Assembly (NCBI GenBank): GCA_041396125.1
Contig: JAWKZG010000002.1
Location: forward strand, 620,001 to 684,000
From: JAWKZG01 sp041396125
Lineage (GTDB): Bacteria; Pseudomonadota; Gammaproteobacteria; Competibacterales; Competibacteraceae
DNA length: 64,000 nt
Direction of reading: 5' to 3'
The position numbers and the translations under genes are program-made. The stretch's first letter is position 1. Each line of letters opens with the position of its first letter. Positions 49,962 through 60,107 of this stretch are shown here, piece after piece. The notes beneath the pieces were generated by a model. It ran no database searches and was not told where the DNA came from. It saw only the letters and a list, made by a program, of their open reading frames with translations.

Positions 49962-52900
49962 TTAGGCGGTCTGAGAGGCGGTGTCTTCGGAACGGATAGG
50001 CGCATTTGCGCCAGCCGCAGCAGTATGTCGGGTGCGCAAAAACAGCGCCAGTAACGGCGGAATGATCAATAGGGTCAGCGCGGCGGATAAGGCCAGGCCG
50101 CTGACCACTACCGTACCGAGACCGCGATAAAGCTCAGAGCCTGCCCCCGGAAATAATACCAGTGGAAGCATGCCAAACACTGAGGTCAAGGTCGACATGA
50201 AAATAGGCCGGATACGGTTGCGGGTCGCTTCGATAATCGCCTGACCTGCTGCCAGACCCTGTTCGCGCACCAGATACAAGGTCTGATGCACCAGTAAAAA
50301 TCGCATTATTGACCACAATGCCGATCAGGATCACAAAGCCGAGCAGGGTCAGCATATCCAGAGGCTGGAATACAAACCGGTTCAGTAACGCCAGTCCAAG
50401 CACGGCAACCAGCTGTCGCCAGTGGCACCGGAAAAGATAATAATCAGCGGATAAAGAAAGCTTTCAAACAGCACCGCCATAACCAGATAAACAATGATCA
50501 GCGCCATGATCAGCTGCAGTACCATGGCATCCCAGGTCTGGGTTAATTTGTTGGCCGTGCCAGATAAAGACAGCCGGATACCATCCGGCAGACCCTGCGC
50601 GCGCAAGGTCTGGATAACCTGTTCATTAATGATATCCATGGCGGTTTCCAGCGCCACTTCCGGGGCCGGGCCAATTACCAGCGTTACCGTGCGTACCTGT
50701 TCCAGGTGGCGATTTGGTCAGCCCGGCGGTCATTTCGATATGCGCCAGTGAACCGGCCGGGACGATAGTGCCGCTGGCTGTGACCACCGGCAGATTGGCA
50801 ATCCCCTGGGTTTCGGTGATCGTGCGTTCCGGCCCTTGCAGGATTAGATCAATGCGTTTGCCCTGGACCGTTATCTCGGCAACCCGCAGGCCATCATTGT
50901 AGGTGTCCACCGTCAAACCCAGCTCGCGGGCGGTCACACGGCTATCAGCCAGCCGCAGACGATCAGGAATAACCCGACTCCGGTGCGCCCAGTTCCAGGC
51001 CGGGCAGGGGGCGCAGCTGGTTACCCTGTTCCCGTGGCAGTGCCTGGCTGACCAGACCCGCCGCCCGCAGTGCCACATCCAGTACCTGCTGCAGATCAGG
51101 CCCGGAGATATCCAGATTGACCGCCCGGCCACCGCCAATACCGCGGCCGAAAATTGACGGCTGGTTGATGAAACCGAACGTGCCGGGTTCATGGAAAATC
51201 GGGCCTTGCAAGGGCTGAATCAAACCACTGGCCCGGGTGGGATCAACCGCGTTAGCGCCGATAAAAGTGGTTGAGCGGGTTGCCACAAAAAGAAATTATC
51301 GATCTTTGGTGGCTCACCAGGCGCAGACTCAGGGCCGGTTTCGCTGGCCCATAGTATTTAATCGACCGCTCCATGTTCTCGGCAACTGGTGGTCGTATCC
51401 AGGCGTTGTAGCCGGGTGGCGGCAGGATAACCCCAAACACCAGGTTGCGATTGCCTTCGGGCAGGTACTCCAGTTTCGGCAGAAACTGCCAGGTCGAATA
51501 GCCTGCAGCGACCGTTATCGCGCCAACGACCAGCATGGCGGCAAGGCGTGAACGGACTACGCCACGGGTAAAGCCTACAATAGCCGCGCCGAAGACACGC
51601 GCCAGGGGATCGATAGCGGCAGCCGCCGATGGCCCAGATCACTGGCGATTTCACCACCCAGCAAACGTTTCGACATGGCTGGAATCAGGTGACGGCGACC
51701 AGTAATGACAGCATGACCGCGACCGAGATGGCGACCGCGATATCTCGAAATAATTGACCGATTTCCAGCTCCAGCACCAGCAGGGGCAGGAACACCATAA
51801 CCGTGGTCAAGGCCGAGACCAAAATAGCGCTCCAGACTTGCTGAGCGCCCTGATAAGCGGCTTCTGGTGCCGGTATGCCTGCTGGCGCAGGCGATAAATG
51901 TTCTCCAGTACCACAATCGCAGCGTCTACTACCATGCCGACCGCAAACGCGATTCCGGCCAGCGAGACCACATTGATGGAGCGCCCCAGTGCCGCCATTG
52001 CCACAAACGAGCCGATAACGGACACCGGAATAGCGATAGACACAATCAGGGTTGCACCCAGTGAGCGCAGAAACAGCAGCAGAATTAATGCCGCCAGACT
52101 GCCGCCGATGTAGATATTCTGCTGCACCAGCTCAATGGCGGAGTCGATATACGTGGTTTCGTCATACACCTGGGTCAGGGTTAAGGCTTGCCGGGGCAGG
52201 GCGGTTTCGTTCAGCTCGGCTACAGCGGCGCGAACCGCCGCGCATGGTTTCGATCACATTGGCACCGGTTTCGCGCACCGTATTGATCGCCATGGCGGGT
52301 TTGCTCAGACGGCGAATGCGGGCACCAGGCTCTTTGTAGCCGAATTCGACCGTGGCCACATCCGCTACGGTCACCCGTGCCATCCGCCCGGTTTGCGGAT
52401 CAAGCTGGCTGTATAGCACCACTTGTTCTACTTCCTCGGGCGCGGTGAATTCACCCTCGGTACGCACCACATAGCGTCGTTTGCCTTCGTCCACACTGCC
52501 TGCTGACAGCGAGATATTGGCCGCCTGCAGCGTCTGCACCAGGCGCTCGACGGAAAAGCCATGCTGGGCCAGCCGGCCTGGATCGATGATGATACGCAAC
52601 TCGCGTTCGCTGCCACCAAAGGCATTGGTGCCGCCGACACCGGGTACCCGCTCCAGCCGGTCGCGAATCGTATCTTCGACAAAATCGCCATATTCATGGA
52701 TTGGCCGGTCGTTGCCAGGTATGCGTTCCAGAATAAACCAGGCTATCGCATTGTCTTCACTACCGGCCGTGGACAGGCTTGGTTCGTCGGCTTCGGGCGG
52801 ATAGCCACTGACCCGTCAGCCGGTTGGCGACTTCAGCAGCAGGGCCCGGTCCATATTCATTTCAACGCCGAACTCCAGGGTGATCTCGGCCTGTCCGTTC

Positions 52901-53151
52901 TGCGCCGAGCTGACCATCTCCTGCAGACCTTCCAGGCCTTTTAGAGCCTCTTCCTGACGATTGACGATTTCACGCTCAACTTCCGCCGGAGCAGCGCCAA
53001 ACCAGCTGGTTTTGATGGTAATGATGGGCCTGCGCACATCGGGTGCCAGTTGCACCGGAATAGTCCGCAACGCCAATACGCCGAACATGACGATCATCAG
53101 ACAGCGGCGATAACGGCGATTGGCCGGTCAATCGCGGAGCGGACGATTCAT
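49962..53151 (-). pseudogene. RND-family efflux permease, heavily frameshifted
   Basis: A permease of about 1,060 residues, readable in pieces. The start is the ATG at 53151 (MNRPLR) and the stop is at 49962 after RSEDTASQTA. Family signs are LALRTIPVQLAPDVRRPIIT, the porter region with AEVEREIVNRQEEALKGLEG, VGMVVDAAIVVLENIYRLRQ in TM4, and LLTLLGFVILIGIVVNNAI with ATRNRIRPIFMSTLTSVFGM in the second half. These features match the HAE1/MdtB-type proton-driven pumps. About a dozen indels split it; it is probably intact in the organism. The adaptor gene is 32 bp upstream. No outer-membrane factor is in the window. Confidence 0.8.
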
Positions 53152-53183
53152 AATGGAGCGTGTATGCCTGGTGAGATAAGGGG

Positions 53184-54410
53184 CTAGCCGGCTGACCGCT
53201 CAGCCGCCTGGTTTTGACCGGTAACGGGGGGAGCGGGTTCGGACGGAGGGATGTCAGGGTAGACGACAGCCTGACCGGGGCGCAGTCGTTCATTGCCCCG
53301 GAATCACCGTAATATCGTTTTCGGTCAGACCGCCCAGCACCTGAAACGATCACCGATAGCCTCGCCCAGTTGTACCGGCCGGGGCTAAAAGTGGTGCCGT
53401 CCGCGACTATAAGCGCCCACCAGCGCCTGTGATCCGCGCCGTAAAACAGCGGCCTTAGCGACGGTCAGAACATGCTGGCTGCCACTGGCAGGCAGCAGCA
53501 GCGTGATGTGCTGATTGACGGCCAGGCTTTGTTGCAATAGGGGCTGATCGGGTTGAAACCGTACCGGGCGGGTGCGGGCGGCCGGGTTTTCATCCGGAAT
53601 GACTGGCCTCGCACCGTAGCCCGGAAGTATTCGCCCTGCAGCGCGCCGCCGCCATTTTGCTCCAGCATGACGCGCTGACCTCGGTGCCCGGATGCAGGCC
53701 TGATAAACCGGCTGGCGGGTACATCGGCCTCGATTTCCAGATCAATATTATTGACCAGGCAACTACTGGATCACCAATGCGCAGCCAGGCCTCGCTGTGT
53801 ATGGCGCTGGTCACCACTCCCGCGAAACGAGCGCGGATATTGCTGTCCGCCGGTTCAACTGCCGCCAGTGAAGGTAACTTTGCGCGACTAAGGCGGGCCA
53901 GGGCTTCTTCCACACTGGCGTGACGCGCTGTTCCTGGATGCGGCGGTCATAATCGAAGCGGGCGAAAGCGGCTGTATTGCGCAGTTTCTCCATCCGCTCC
54001 AGTTCCTGTGCGGCCAGTTTGGCGGTGGCTTGGGTGGTTTTCAGATGGGCCTGCAATTCCGCTATCTGGGACTGCTGCAGTTCCAGCGCCGAGTTCAGAC
54101 GGCTGCGATCCAGTTCCGCAATAATATCGCCTTGCTCGACATAGGCACCGACATTGACCCGCAATTTGGCAACCGGGCCGGGCGAGCGCGCAGCGATCGG
54201 TCCGCTTTGCGGCGACACAAAACGCCCGACGACGGGTATGGTTTGCGACATCGGCACCGTTTTGACGGTATCAACGCCGACCGGTGTTGCCGGTGTCTGG
54301 GTATGCGCCACTGCGGGAGATAACAGGGCGAGCGCGATAATTACCGGCCTCAGCAAAGAGCGCTGAAGGGTAGCAGCGGGCTGGCGGGCTACTTCAGATA
54401 ATGCGTGCAT
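53184..54410 (-). pseudogene. RND efflux membrane-fusion (adaptor) protein, frameshifted
   Basis: A periplasmic adaptor of about 408 residues. The ATG at 54410 leads to a signal/anchor (LRPVIIALALLSPAVAHTQT), then the first lipoyl half (VGRFVSPQSGPIAARSPGPV, VNVGAYVEQGDIIAELDRSR), a coiled-coil hairpin (LNSALELQQSQIAELQ, AAQELERMEKLRN) and, in other frames, the second lipoyl half, beta barrel and C-terminus ending TGQNQAAERSAG at 53184. Breaks fall near 53925, 53765, 53690, 53580 and 53350. It feeds the downstream RND permease. Confidence 0.78.
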
Positions 54411-54634
54411 GGTGTTGTCAGGGTGGATGTGGTGTGTGCTGTTAATAGGGTTGTGCAGTAATCAAAAGGATGCGGGTTGCTATCTATCAAGCACATATTA
54501 CCTGGCGATTGCTGTTTTCATGCGGGCAGTATGCCCCATACCCGATAAATCGGGAAACGGTTAATCATTGCGGATAAGAATAAAAAGGGATCAGGCGTCG
54601 GGTTGAGAAAGGTCTGGAAACCGGTACGAAAGTC

Positions 54635-55303
54635 TCAGTTCACTTCCATTTCAGCAAACAGATGATCGAGCCGGATAACCACGCCGGAAACGGCATTGCG
54701 AATCAGGAAGCCGACGGCACGGGTATCGCCGCGCTGCATAGCGACTAACTGATCTTCGATGTAGCGCAAAAAGATTGCAATTTCATCCTGCCAGTTAAGC
54801 CGGGGCAGGAAATGAAACCAGATCCGGACAGTGCGGTAGTAAAGGTCGTCGTAAATCTGCCGCAAATGCGCATTGCCAATCAGGCTGCAGATGCTTTCGT
54901 GAACGCGTATATCGATGCGGCCGAAGGCTTCGAGGTTGGGCGGTTGAGCAAGTAACTGCTGACAGTCGGCGCGAGCTGTTGCCAGATCATTAATCACCTC
55001 TGGGGCGGGGTCGAGCGGAGACAGTTCCCCGATCAGTTCGGCCAGCCGCAGACGAAAAATGACCGCTTCGCGTAAATGTTCGAAGTCAATATCCGACACG
55101 GTGGTGCCGACGCCGTGCCGGGTCACGACCAGGCCCTGGTATTCGAGCCGTTGCAAAACCGTGCGAATCGGCGTGCGACTGACCTTGAACTCGGTGGCCA
55201 GTTTATCGATATCCAGCCGCGTTTGTGGCGGATATTGCAACAGCGCTATACGTTGCCGGATCAGGTAATGGATTTCGTGAAAACGCTGTCGTGCCGGAGT
55301 CAT
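54635..55303 (-). CDS. GntR-family (FadR/FCD) transcriptional regulator, candidate ectoine cluster regulator
   Basis: A 222-residue regulator. The N-terminal winged helix runs to about residue 75 (DIDKLATEFKVSRTPIRTVLQRLEYQGLV) and the C-terminal FCD ligand domain follows (FGRIDIRVHESICSLIGNAHLRQIYDDL). It is last in the minus-strand unit with the TRAP transporter and universal stress gene (26-bp gap). Ectoine catabolic clusters usually carry EnuR, a much longer MocR-type GntR protein with an aminotransferase domain; this one lacks that domain. Regulation of the cluster is inferred from position only. Confidence 0.82.
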   Translation of the reverse strand: MTPARQRFHEIHYLIRQRIALLQYPPQTRLDIDKLATEFKVSRTPIRTVLQRLEYQGLVVTRHGVGTTVSDIDFEHLREAVIFRLRLAELIGELSPLDPAPEVINDLATARADCQQLLAQPPNLEAFGRIDIRVHESICSLIGNAHLRQIYDDLYYRTVRIWFHFLPRLNWQDEIAIFLRYIEDQLVAMQRGDTRAVGFLIRNAVSGVVIRLDHLFAEMEVN

Positions 55304-55329
55304 GGGTTAAGGTCGTGGCCAAAAGCGCG

Positions 55330-55773
55330 TCACTTTACCGTCAGGCAGGCGCAATGGGCAAGACTGGTCACTTTATGCGATACGCTGCCGAGCAAAAACC
55401 CCCCTATATCACCCAGACCCCGGCTGCCCATCGCGATAAGATCGACCGCATGCTCGTTGGCAAAATCGACAATCGTACGGGCGGGCTGGCCATTTCTGAT
55501 AAAGCCGCGGATAGTGCTCGCACCGGCGTCAGTCGCGTGCTTTTTGGCCACTTCGATCACCTTTTTGGCATGCTCGCTGAGCGCCTCGTCAGGTGTCTGT
55601 GACCCGTACGAATGAACCATCGACAAGGAGCCTTCCAGTGCACTGTGATGCCGGTAAACACACAGCAGCAGCAACTCCGAATTGAATTTTGCGGCCAGCT
55701 CAATAGCTAGGCTCAGCGCTCGAAAAGAGCCGTCTGAGCCGTCCATAGGGACTAGTATTTTATGCAATGGCAT
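55330..55773 (-). CDS. universal stress protein (UspA/TeaD-like)
   Basis: A 147-residue Usp-domain protein. The N-terminal KILVPMDGSDGSFRAL and the C-terminal ATP loop MGSRGLGDIGGFLLGSVSHK are present. It follows the TRAP large permease by 20 bp. In Halomonas a Usp-family protein (TeaD) encoded beside the ectoine TRAP transporter modulates its activity, and a similar role is likely here. Confidence 0.9.
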   Translation of the reverse strand: MPLHKILVPMDGSDGSFRALSLAIELAAKFNSELLLLCVYRHHSALEGSLSMVHSYGSQTPDEALSEHAKKVIEVAKKHATDAGASTIRGFIRNGQPARTIVDFANEHAVDLIAMGSRGLGDIGGFLLGSVSHKVTSLAHCACLTVK

Positions 55774-55793
55774 AACAGTGATATACCGTTCAG

Positions 55794-57077
55794 TTATCGA
55801 AAAGCGAGATCACGCAGGAACAGGGCGATCTGCGGAAAAATGATCAATAGCGCTGCCGCCGTGAGTAGCATCAGAATAAACGGCGGTGTGCCTCTGACGA
55901 CGTCCAGATAGGGCCGTTTAAAGATAGCAATAGCGGTGAAAATATCGCATCCGAATGGTGGCGTCGCGGAGCCGATGGCCACTTGCAGCGTGATGATGAT
56001 GCCAACCAGCACCGGATCGAGTCCCACGCTTTTGACAACGGGTGCAAAGATGGGCACCAGCACCAGAATGACCACAATCGGATCGACAAACATGCAGCCG
56101 ACAAAAAAGGCGATGGAAATAGCGATCAGAACACCAGTGGGGCCAGCCTGATCGATGCCGATGGCACCGAGTATGAGTTGCGGAATCTGTGCAAACGAAA
56201 TGACCCAGGAAAAAGCCGCCCCGGCAGCCACCAGAATGAACACGACAGCGGTAATCAGTCCGGTTGATTTTGCAATCTCGTAAATCGCCGGTATTTTCAG
56301 TGATCTGAAAACGACAAATTCCAGAATAAACGCATACAGCACACAGATTGCCGCCGCTTCTGTGGGACTGAAAATGCCACCGTAAATGCCGCCGACAATA
56401 ATAACCGGGAAACCCAGTGGCCAGATAGCATCTCTGACCGCCAGCAGGCGCTCGTTCCAGCTGGCTTTGGGTTGCGTGGGGATATTATTAAGCGTGGCGT
56501 AAACAATGCTGTAGGCGGAAAACATGAACAGGATCAGCAGACCGGGGCCGACCCCGGCAATAAACAGTTCAGAGATCGAGGTGCCGGAAATTACACCATA
56601 GATAATCATGCCGATGCTGGGCGGGATCAGAAACGCGATATCACTGGCATTGACGATCAGCGCCAGCACAAACGAATCTTTATAGCCGGCTTCGAGCATT
56701 TTCGGGCGCAGCGGCGAACCGACCGCAACCACCGTCGCCTGGGTGGAGCCGGAGACCGCACCGAACAGGGTGCAGGCTGTGGCCGTACTGACGCCCAGTC
56801 CGCCCTTGATATGACCGATAAAGCTCATCACCATATCGATCAAGCGGTTAGCGGATTGACCACGGGTCATGATGTCAGCGGCCAGGATAAACATCGGCAC
56901 CGCAATCAGGGAGGCGGGCCGGATGCCTGCCATCATCTGCTGCACTATAAAATCCATTTTGCCAACGCCATTAAAAAGCTCGAAAGCGCCGTACATCGTC
57001 GCGCCAAGCAGCGGGATCATCATCGGAAATCCCAGCAGCAGCAGGACCACCATAATCAGAATCATTACCGTGGCCAT
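55794..57077 (-). CDS. uehC: TRAP transporter large permease (UehC/TeaC-like, DctM)
   Basis: A 427-residue DctM-family permease with about twelve helices. Family segments are FPMMIPLLGATMYGAFEL, GHIKGGLGVSTATACTLFGAVSGS and GIIITLQVAIGSATPPFGCD. The ATG at 57077 follows GGGAGGTGC. It sits between uehB and the universal stress gene. Ectoine or hydroxyectoine uptake is inferred from the linked catabolic genes, not from the permease itself. Confidence 0.88.
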   Translation of the reverse strand: MATVMILIMVVLLLLGFPMMIPLLGATMYGAFELFNGVGKMDFIVQQMMAGIRPASLIAVPMFILAADIMTRGQSANRLIDMVMSFIGHIKGGLGVSTATACTLFGAVSGSTQATVVAVGSPLRPKMLEAGYKDSFVLALIVNASDIAFLIPPSIGMIIYGVISGTSISELFIAGVGPGLLILFMFSAYSIVYATLNNIPTQPKASWNERLLAVRDAIWPLGFPVIIVGGIYGGIFSPTEAAAICVLYAFILEFVVFRSLKIPAIYEIAKSTGLITAVVFILVAAGAAFSWVISFAQIPQLILGAIGIDQAGPTGVLIAISIAFFVGCMFVDPIVVILVLVPIFAPVVKSVGLDPVLVGIIITLQVAIGSATPPFGCDIFTAIAIFKRPYLDVVRGTPPFILMLLTAAALLIIFPQIALFLRDLAFR

Positions 57078-57141
57078 GCCGCACCTCCCTCGGAGCGATA
57101 GCTGTCAGCCCCATAGCTGTTAGCTGCCAAGAGTAACTGGC

Positions 57142-57718
57142 TCATATTTCCACCTCGCTGTCCTCGTAGCCATCGAGCGTTGTGGTCGACAGATAAACAT
57201 CTTTGGCGCTGAGGTTTTTAATGGCCAGTCAGCAAGTACTGAATACCAGTGACTGCAAACCCCACAGGCACCCACAGATAGATCAGATAAACCGGAATTT
57301 GCAGGGCTGGCAGCACTCTGCCGGAGGTTTGCAGCTTGCCGATGTATTTGATCGAGAAATAACACAGCGCAAACATAAACAGCGCGGTGACAAAGGCGAT
57401 GATCACCATGAGTATTTTGCGCAGGCTGACATTGAGGGCATCGAACAGCGCCGACATGCGAATGTGGCGCCCCTGGCGGGCGGCGTAACCTATGCCCGCA
57501 AAAGTGATTAAAACGATCAGGATCCGGTTCAGTTCTTCGCTGAAAAACAGGCTGTACGAAAACACAAATCGGCCGACAACATTGGCGATGGTGTTACTGG
57601 CCATCAACAAAATGCCGATAGCCAGAATAACCGACTCGGCTTTGCTGATCAGGTTGTCGATCCAGCCCAGCGGTCCCGTCAGAGTTGAGCGCCGGTTACT
57701 TATGGAATCTTCAGACAT
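57142..57718 (-). CDS. uehB: TRAP transporter small permease (UehB/TeaB-like, DctQ), one frameshift
   Basis: A four-helix DctQ protein of about 192 residues from the ATG at 57718 (MSEDSISNRRSTLTGPLGWI). The first frame stops at 57218 after QYLLTGH, but removing one T near 57227 gives QYLLTAIKNLSAKDVYLS and then TTLDGYEDSEVEI with a TGA at 57142-57144, a C-terminus like other small permeases. The stop lies 64 bp before the uehC start. An extra base in the sequence is therefore likely. Confidence 0.82.
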
Positions 57719-57826
57719 ATCCGCGTGTCCACCCCGGTGATGTGGAAAAAGCAAGCCGATAAATAGGCGGAGACGAATCGGGGCGCAGTAGAACCCGCGC
57801 CGGTCGTCTCCGCAGGAACTACCGTA

Positions 57827-58852
57827 TTACTGAACCTTTGCCTTGGCAGCAGCGGCTTCCTGCTCCATTTTTTCCAGAATGGCTTTACCGCTGTCGCCGG
57901 TTTCCTGTACGAACCAGTCTTTGACTTTCTGCGCGGCGTCACGGAAAGGCTGGCGCTCTTCATCGGTCAGGACAACAACTTTGAGTTCAGGCTTGCTGGC
58001 CTGAATGGCCTCGATAGCCTTTTTCTCCAGATCTTTCTGGTAGCCCAGAATAAAATCAAAGGCTTGCTGTGAGGCGTCCTGCACCAGTTTCTGCTCTTCT
58101 TCCGGTAGTCCGTCATAGAAGTCGGCATTAGCCATCACTGCTGTGGTGAAAGTGTTGTGACCGGTAAAGGTAATCACGTCAACCACTTCGTAAATTTTGG
58201 TCGATTCAACAAACGAGGTCGGATTTTCCTGCCCCTGAATCATGTTCAGCTGCAACGCGCCAAACACTTCGCCCCAGGGCAGGGGAGTCGGGATAGCCCC
58301 GAATTGCTTGTAGGTTTCCACCAGCAGAGGGATCGACATTACCCGGAATTTCACTTCGTTCAGGTCGGCCGGGCTGTGGAATTCTTCTTTGGTTGTCATC
58401 ACCACTTCGCCTTCCGGAAACATAGCCAGCAGTTCCAGGCTCTGTTGCCGGTAAAGCTCGTGGAAGTCTTCCTTGATAGCTTTACTGCTGCGGAAAAATT
58501 CATTCAGCACAGCGGTATCTTCCGGCAGGAAATACGGCAATAAAAAGACTTGTGCTTCGGGAATCAGAGCACCGGTGAAGCCGGGGGACTGGTCAACAAA
58601 CTGGAGCAGACCTGCTTGCGCCTGTTCCATGATGTCGGTGGATTCACCCAGGGTGCCGAACGGATAAATAGTGACCGTATGATCGGAGTTGGCTTCGATA
58701 TGTTCCTTGAATTTGGTGGCGAAAACCCCCTGTACTTCGTTGACGGCTTCCTCAATCGCATATTTCCAGTCATCGGCAGCAGCTGGGCCTGTCAGCAGGG
58801 TACCCAGAAGAACAGAGGCGGAAAAAAGCGGGAACAGATGGCGGTTCGACAT
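57827..58852 (-). CDS. uehA: TRAP transporter solute-binding protein (UehA/TeaA-like, DctP)
   Basis: A 341-residue periplasmic binding protein. The signal peptide ends TGPAAADD. DctP features are LLQFVDQSPGFTGALIPEAQ, the ligand-contacting arginine region in EVKFRVMSIPLLVETYK, and PLPWGEVFGALQLNMIQGQE. The C-terminal EKMEQEAAAAKAKVQ is a helical tail. It is the first gene of the transporter unit, divergent from eutA. Ectoine/5-hydroxyectoine as ligand is inferred from the neighbouring catabolic genes. Confidence 0.88.
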   Translation of the reverse strand: MSNRHLFPLFSASVLLGTLLTGPAAADDWKYAIEEAVNEVQGVFATKFKEHIEANSDHTVTIYPFGTLGESTDIMEQAQAGLLQFVDQSPGFTGALIPEAQVFLLPYFLPEDTAVLNEFFRSSKAIKEDFHELYRQQSLELLAMFPEGEVVMTTKEEFHSPADLNEVKFRVMSIPLLVETYKQFGAIPTPLPWGEVFGALQLNMIQGQENPTSFVESTKIYEVVDVITFTGHNTFTTAVMANADFYDGLPEEEQKLVQDASQQAFDFILGYQKDLEKKAIEAIQASKPELKVVVLTDEERQPFRDAAQKVKDWFVQETGDSGKAILEKMEQEAAAAKAKVQ

Positions 58853-59321
58853 AATGTGATGGCTCCTCAGATAGCTCGGCTGGACTGCTATTTGGCGTAA
58901 TTGCGCCGAACGGCAAATCTGTGCAGTACGACCGAAAGTTGATGCACGCTTAATAGATGCACAGTTTTGTGTTTCTGACTCCGGTCAATTGTCGTCTCAA
59001 TCGTCGTCAATGAGGTTTTTGCTTTGGTGTCAGCAGGTATTTTTATTGTGTGGTGAGACTAGCAAAAAAAAATCCGGGTCTCAAGGAGAAAAATATTTCT
59101 AGGTTGATTTTTTTATATTTTATTTTGCGTTTGGTGTTAAATTTGTTGTTTTATATATAGTTATAAAACATAAAACTTAATGATCTGTAATGTTATTATT
59201 TTGTTGTATATTTCTTGGTGCTTGACTATCATTTCTAAACACTCTCAGCGCAAGCTGAAAGACCGATGTATGCACGTACATTGCCGGGCCAACAGAGTTG
59301 TGAATAAGGGTTGTTATTCAA
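58853..59321. promoter_or_regulatory. AT-rich divergent control region of the ectoine cluster
   Basis: A 469-bp region between uehA and eutA with no gene. The part 59070-59220 is very AT-rich, as expected for promoters. GATGCAC occurs twice in direct orientation at 58941-58947 and 58956-58962. An inverted repeat is annotated separately. Promoter elements could not be fixed. Confidence 0.6.
59266..59281. promoter_or_regulatory. candidate operator for the GntR regulator
   Basis: ATGTA and TACAT flank a six-base spacer (59266-59281), about 40 bp before the eutA start. FCD-type GntR proteins usually bind short inverted repeats of this size. The link to the regulator at 54635 is an inference from position. 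Confidence 0.4.
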
Positions 59322-60107
59322 GTGACTGTCACCGACTTTAAGCAGGTATCACCTGCGGCTTCTCAGCCTGTTGCACCGAACGGCCGGATCGGTCTGGTAG
59401 CACTGGCGACTGATCTCAACAGCGAAAGTGATTTACGCCAGCTGACACCACCTGGCGTCGAGATATTTACCACTCGGGTGGAAAACGCCAATCCGACCAC
59501 GCTCGATAATTTGCGGGCCATGGCGCCTGACATCAGCCGGGCTGCCCGCTGCCTGCTGCCGGGGCAGCGGATCGATGTCCTGATATACGGCTGCACCTCC
59601 GGCAGCATTGCTATTGGCGAAGCGGAAATCGTGCGCCTGCTGCAAGCCGGTCGAGGGCTACTGCCCTGTACCACCCCTGTCACTGCCGCGGTCAGTGCCT
59701 TGCGAATGTTTGCCGCACGCCGGATTTCCATCCTGACGCCCTACACCGATGCGGTAAATCGCGCCGTCGTGGATTTTTTTCAGGGGCGTGGTTTCGAGGT
59801 GTTGAATATCGTGGGATTCGGCATCGATAACGACGATGACATGACCGCCGTAACGCCGGATGCAATTTATCAGGCGGCTCTCGAAGCCTGCCGGGCCGAC
59901 GCCGATGCCTTGTTTATTTCCTGCACCGCTTTGCGTTCCGCTGCAATCGCCGCCAAGGTTGAAGCACAACTCGGCAAACCGGTCATCACCAGTAATCAGG
60001 CGATTCTGTGGCATGCGCTGGAACTGATCGGCAAGCCGTATCAGGTCAGCGGTTACGGCAGTCTGTTTGCACACACTTTGGTGAATCCAGCCCATGACAA
60101 ACCCTGA
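59322..60107 (+). CDS. eutA: EutA, aspartate/glutamate racemase-family protein of ectoine use
   Basis: A 261-residue protein of the Asp/Glu racemase (arylmalonate decarboxylase/maleate isomerase) superfamily. Catalytic cysteines are Cys91 (IYGCTSGS) and Cys201 (ISCTALRS), typical of the two-cysteine enzymes. EutA is found with EutB and EutC in ectoine clusters and is thought to help process 5-hydroxyectoine or its hydroxylated intermediates. The GTG start at 59322 follows AAGGG at a long spacing; no better start is visible. It overlaps eutB by 14 bases. Confidence 0.88.
   Translation: MTVTDFKQVSPAASQPVAPNGRIGLVALATDLNSESDLRQLTPPGVEIFTTRVENANPTTLDNLRAMAPDISRAARCLLPGQRIDVLIYGCTSGSIAIGEAEIVRLLQAGRGLLPCTTPVTAAVSALRMFAARRISILTPYTDAVNRAVVDFFQGRGFEVLNIVGFGIDNDDDMTAVTPDAIYQAALEACRADADALFISCTALRSAAIAAKVEAQLGKPVITSNQAILWHALELIGKPYQVSGYGSLFAHTLVNPAHDKP

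Noticed and set aside
59070..59220. Very AT-rich stretch as a horizontally acquired boundary or origin
   Set aside because: It is confined to an intergenic promoter region, and there are no DnaA-box clusters, integrase genes or att-like repeats.
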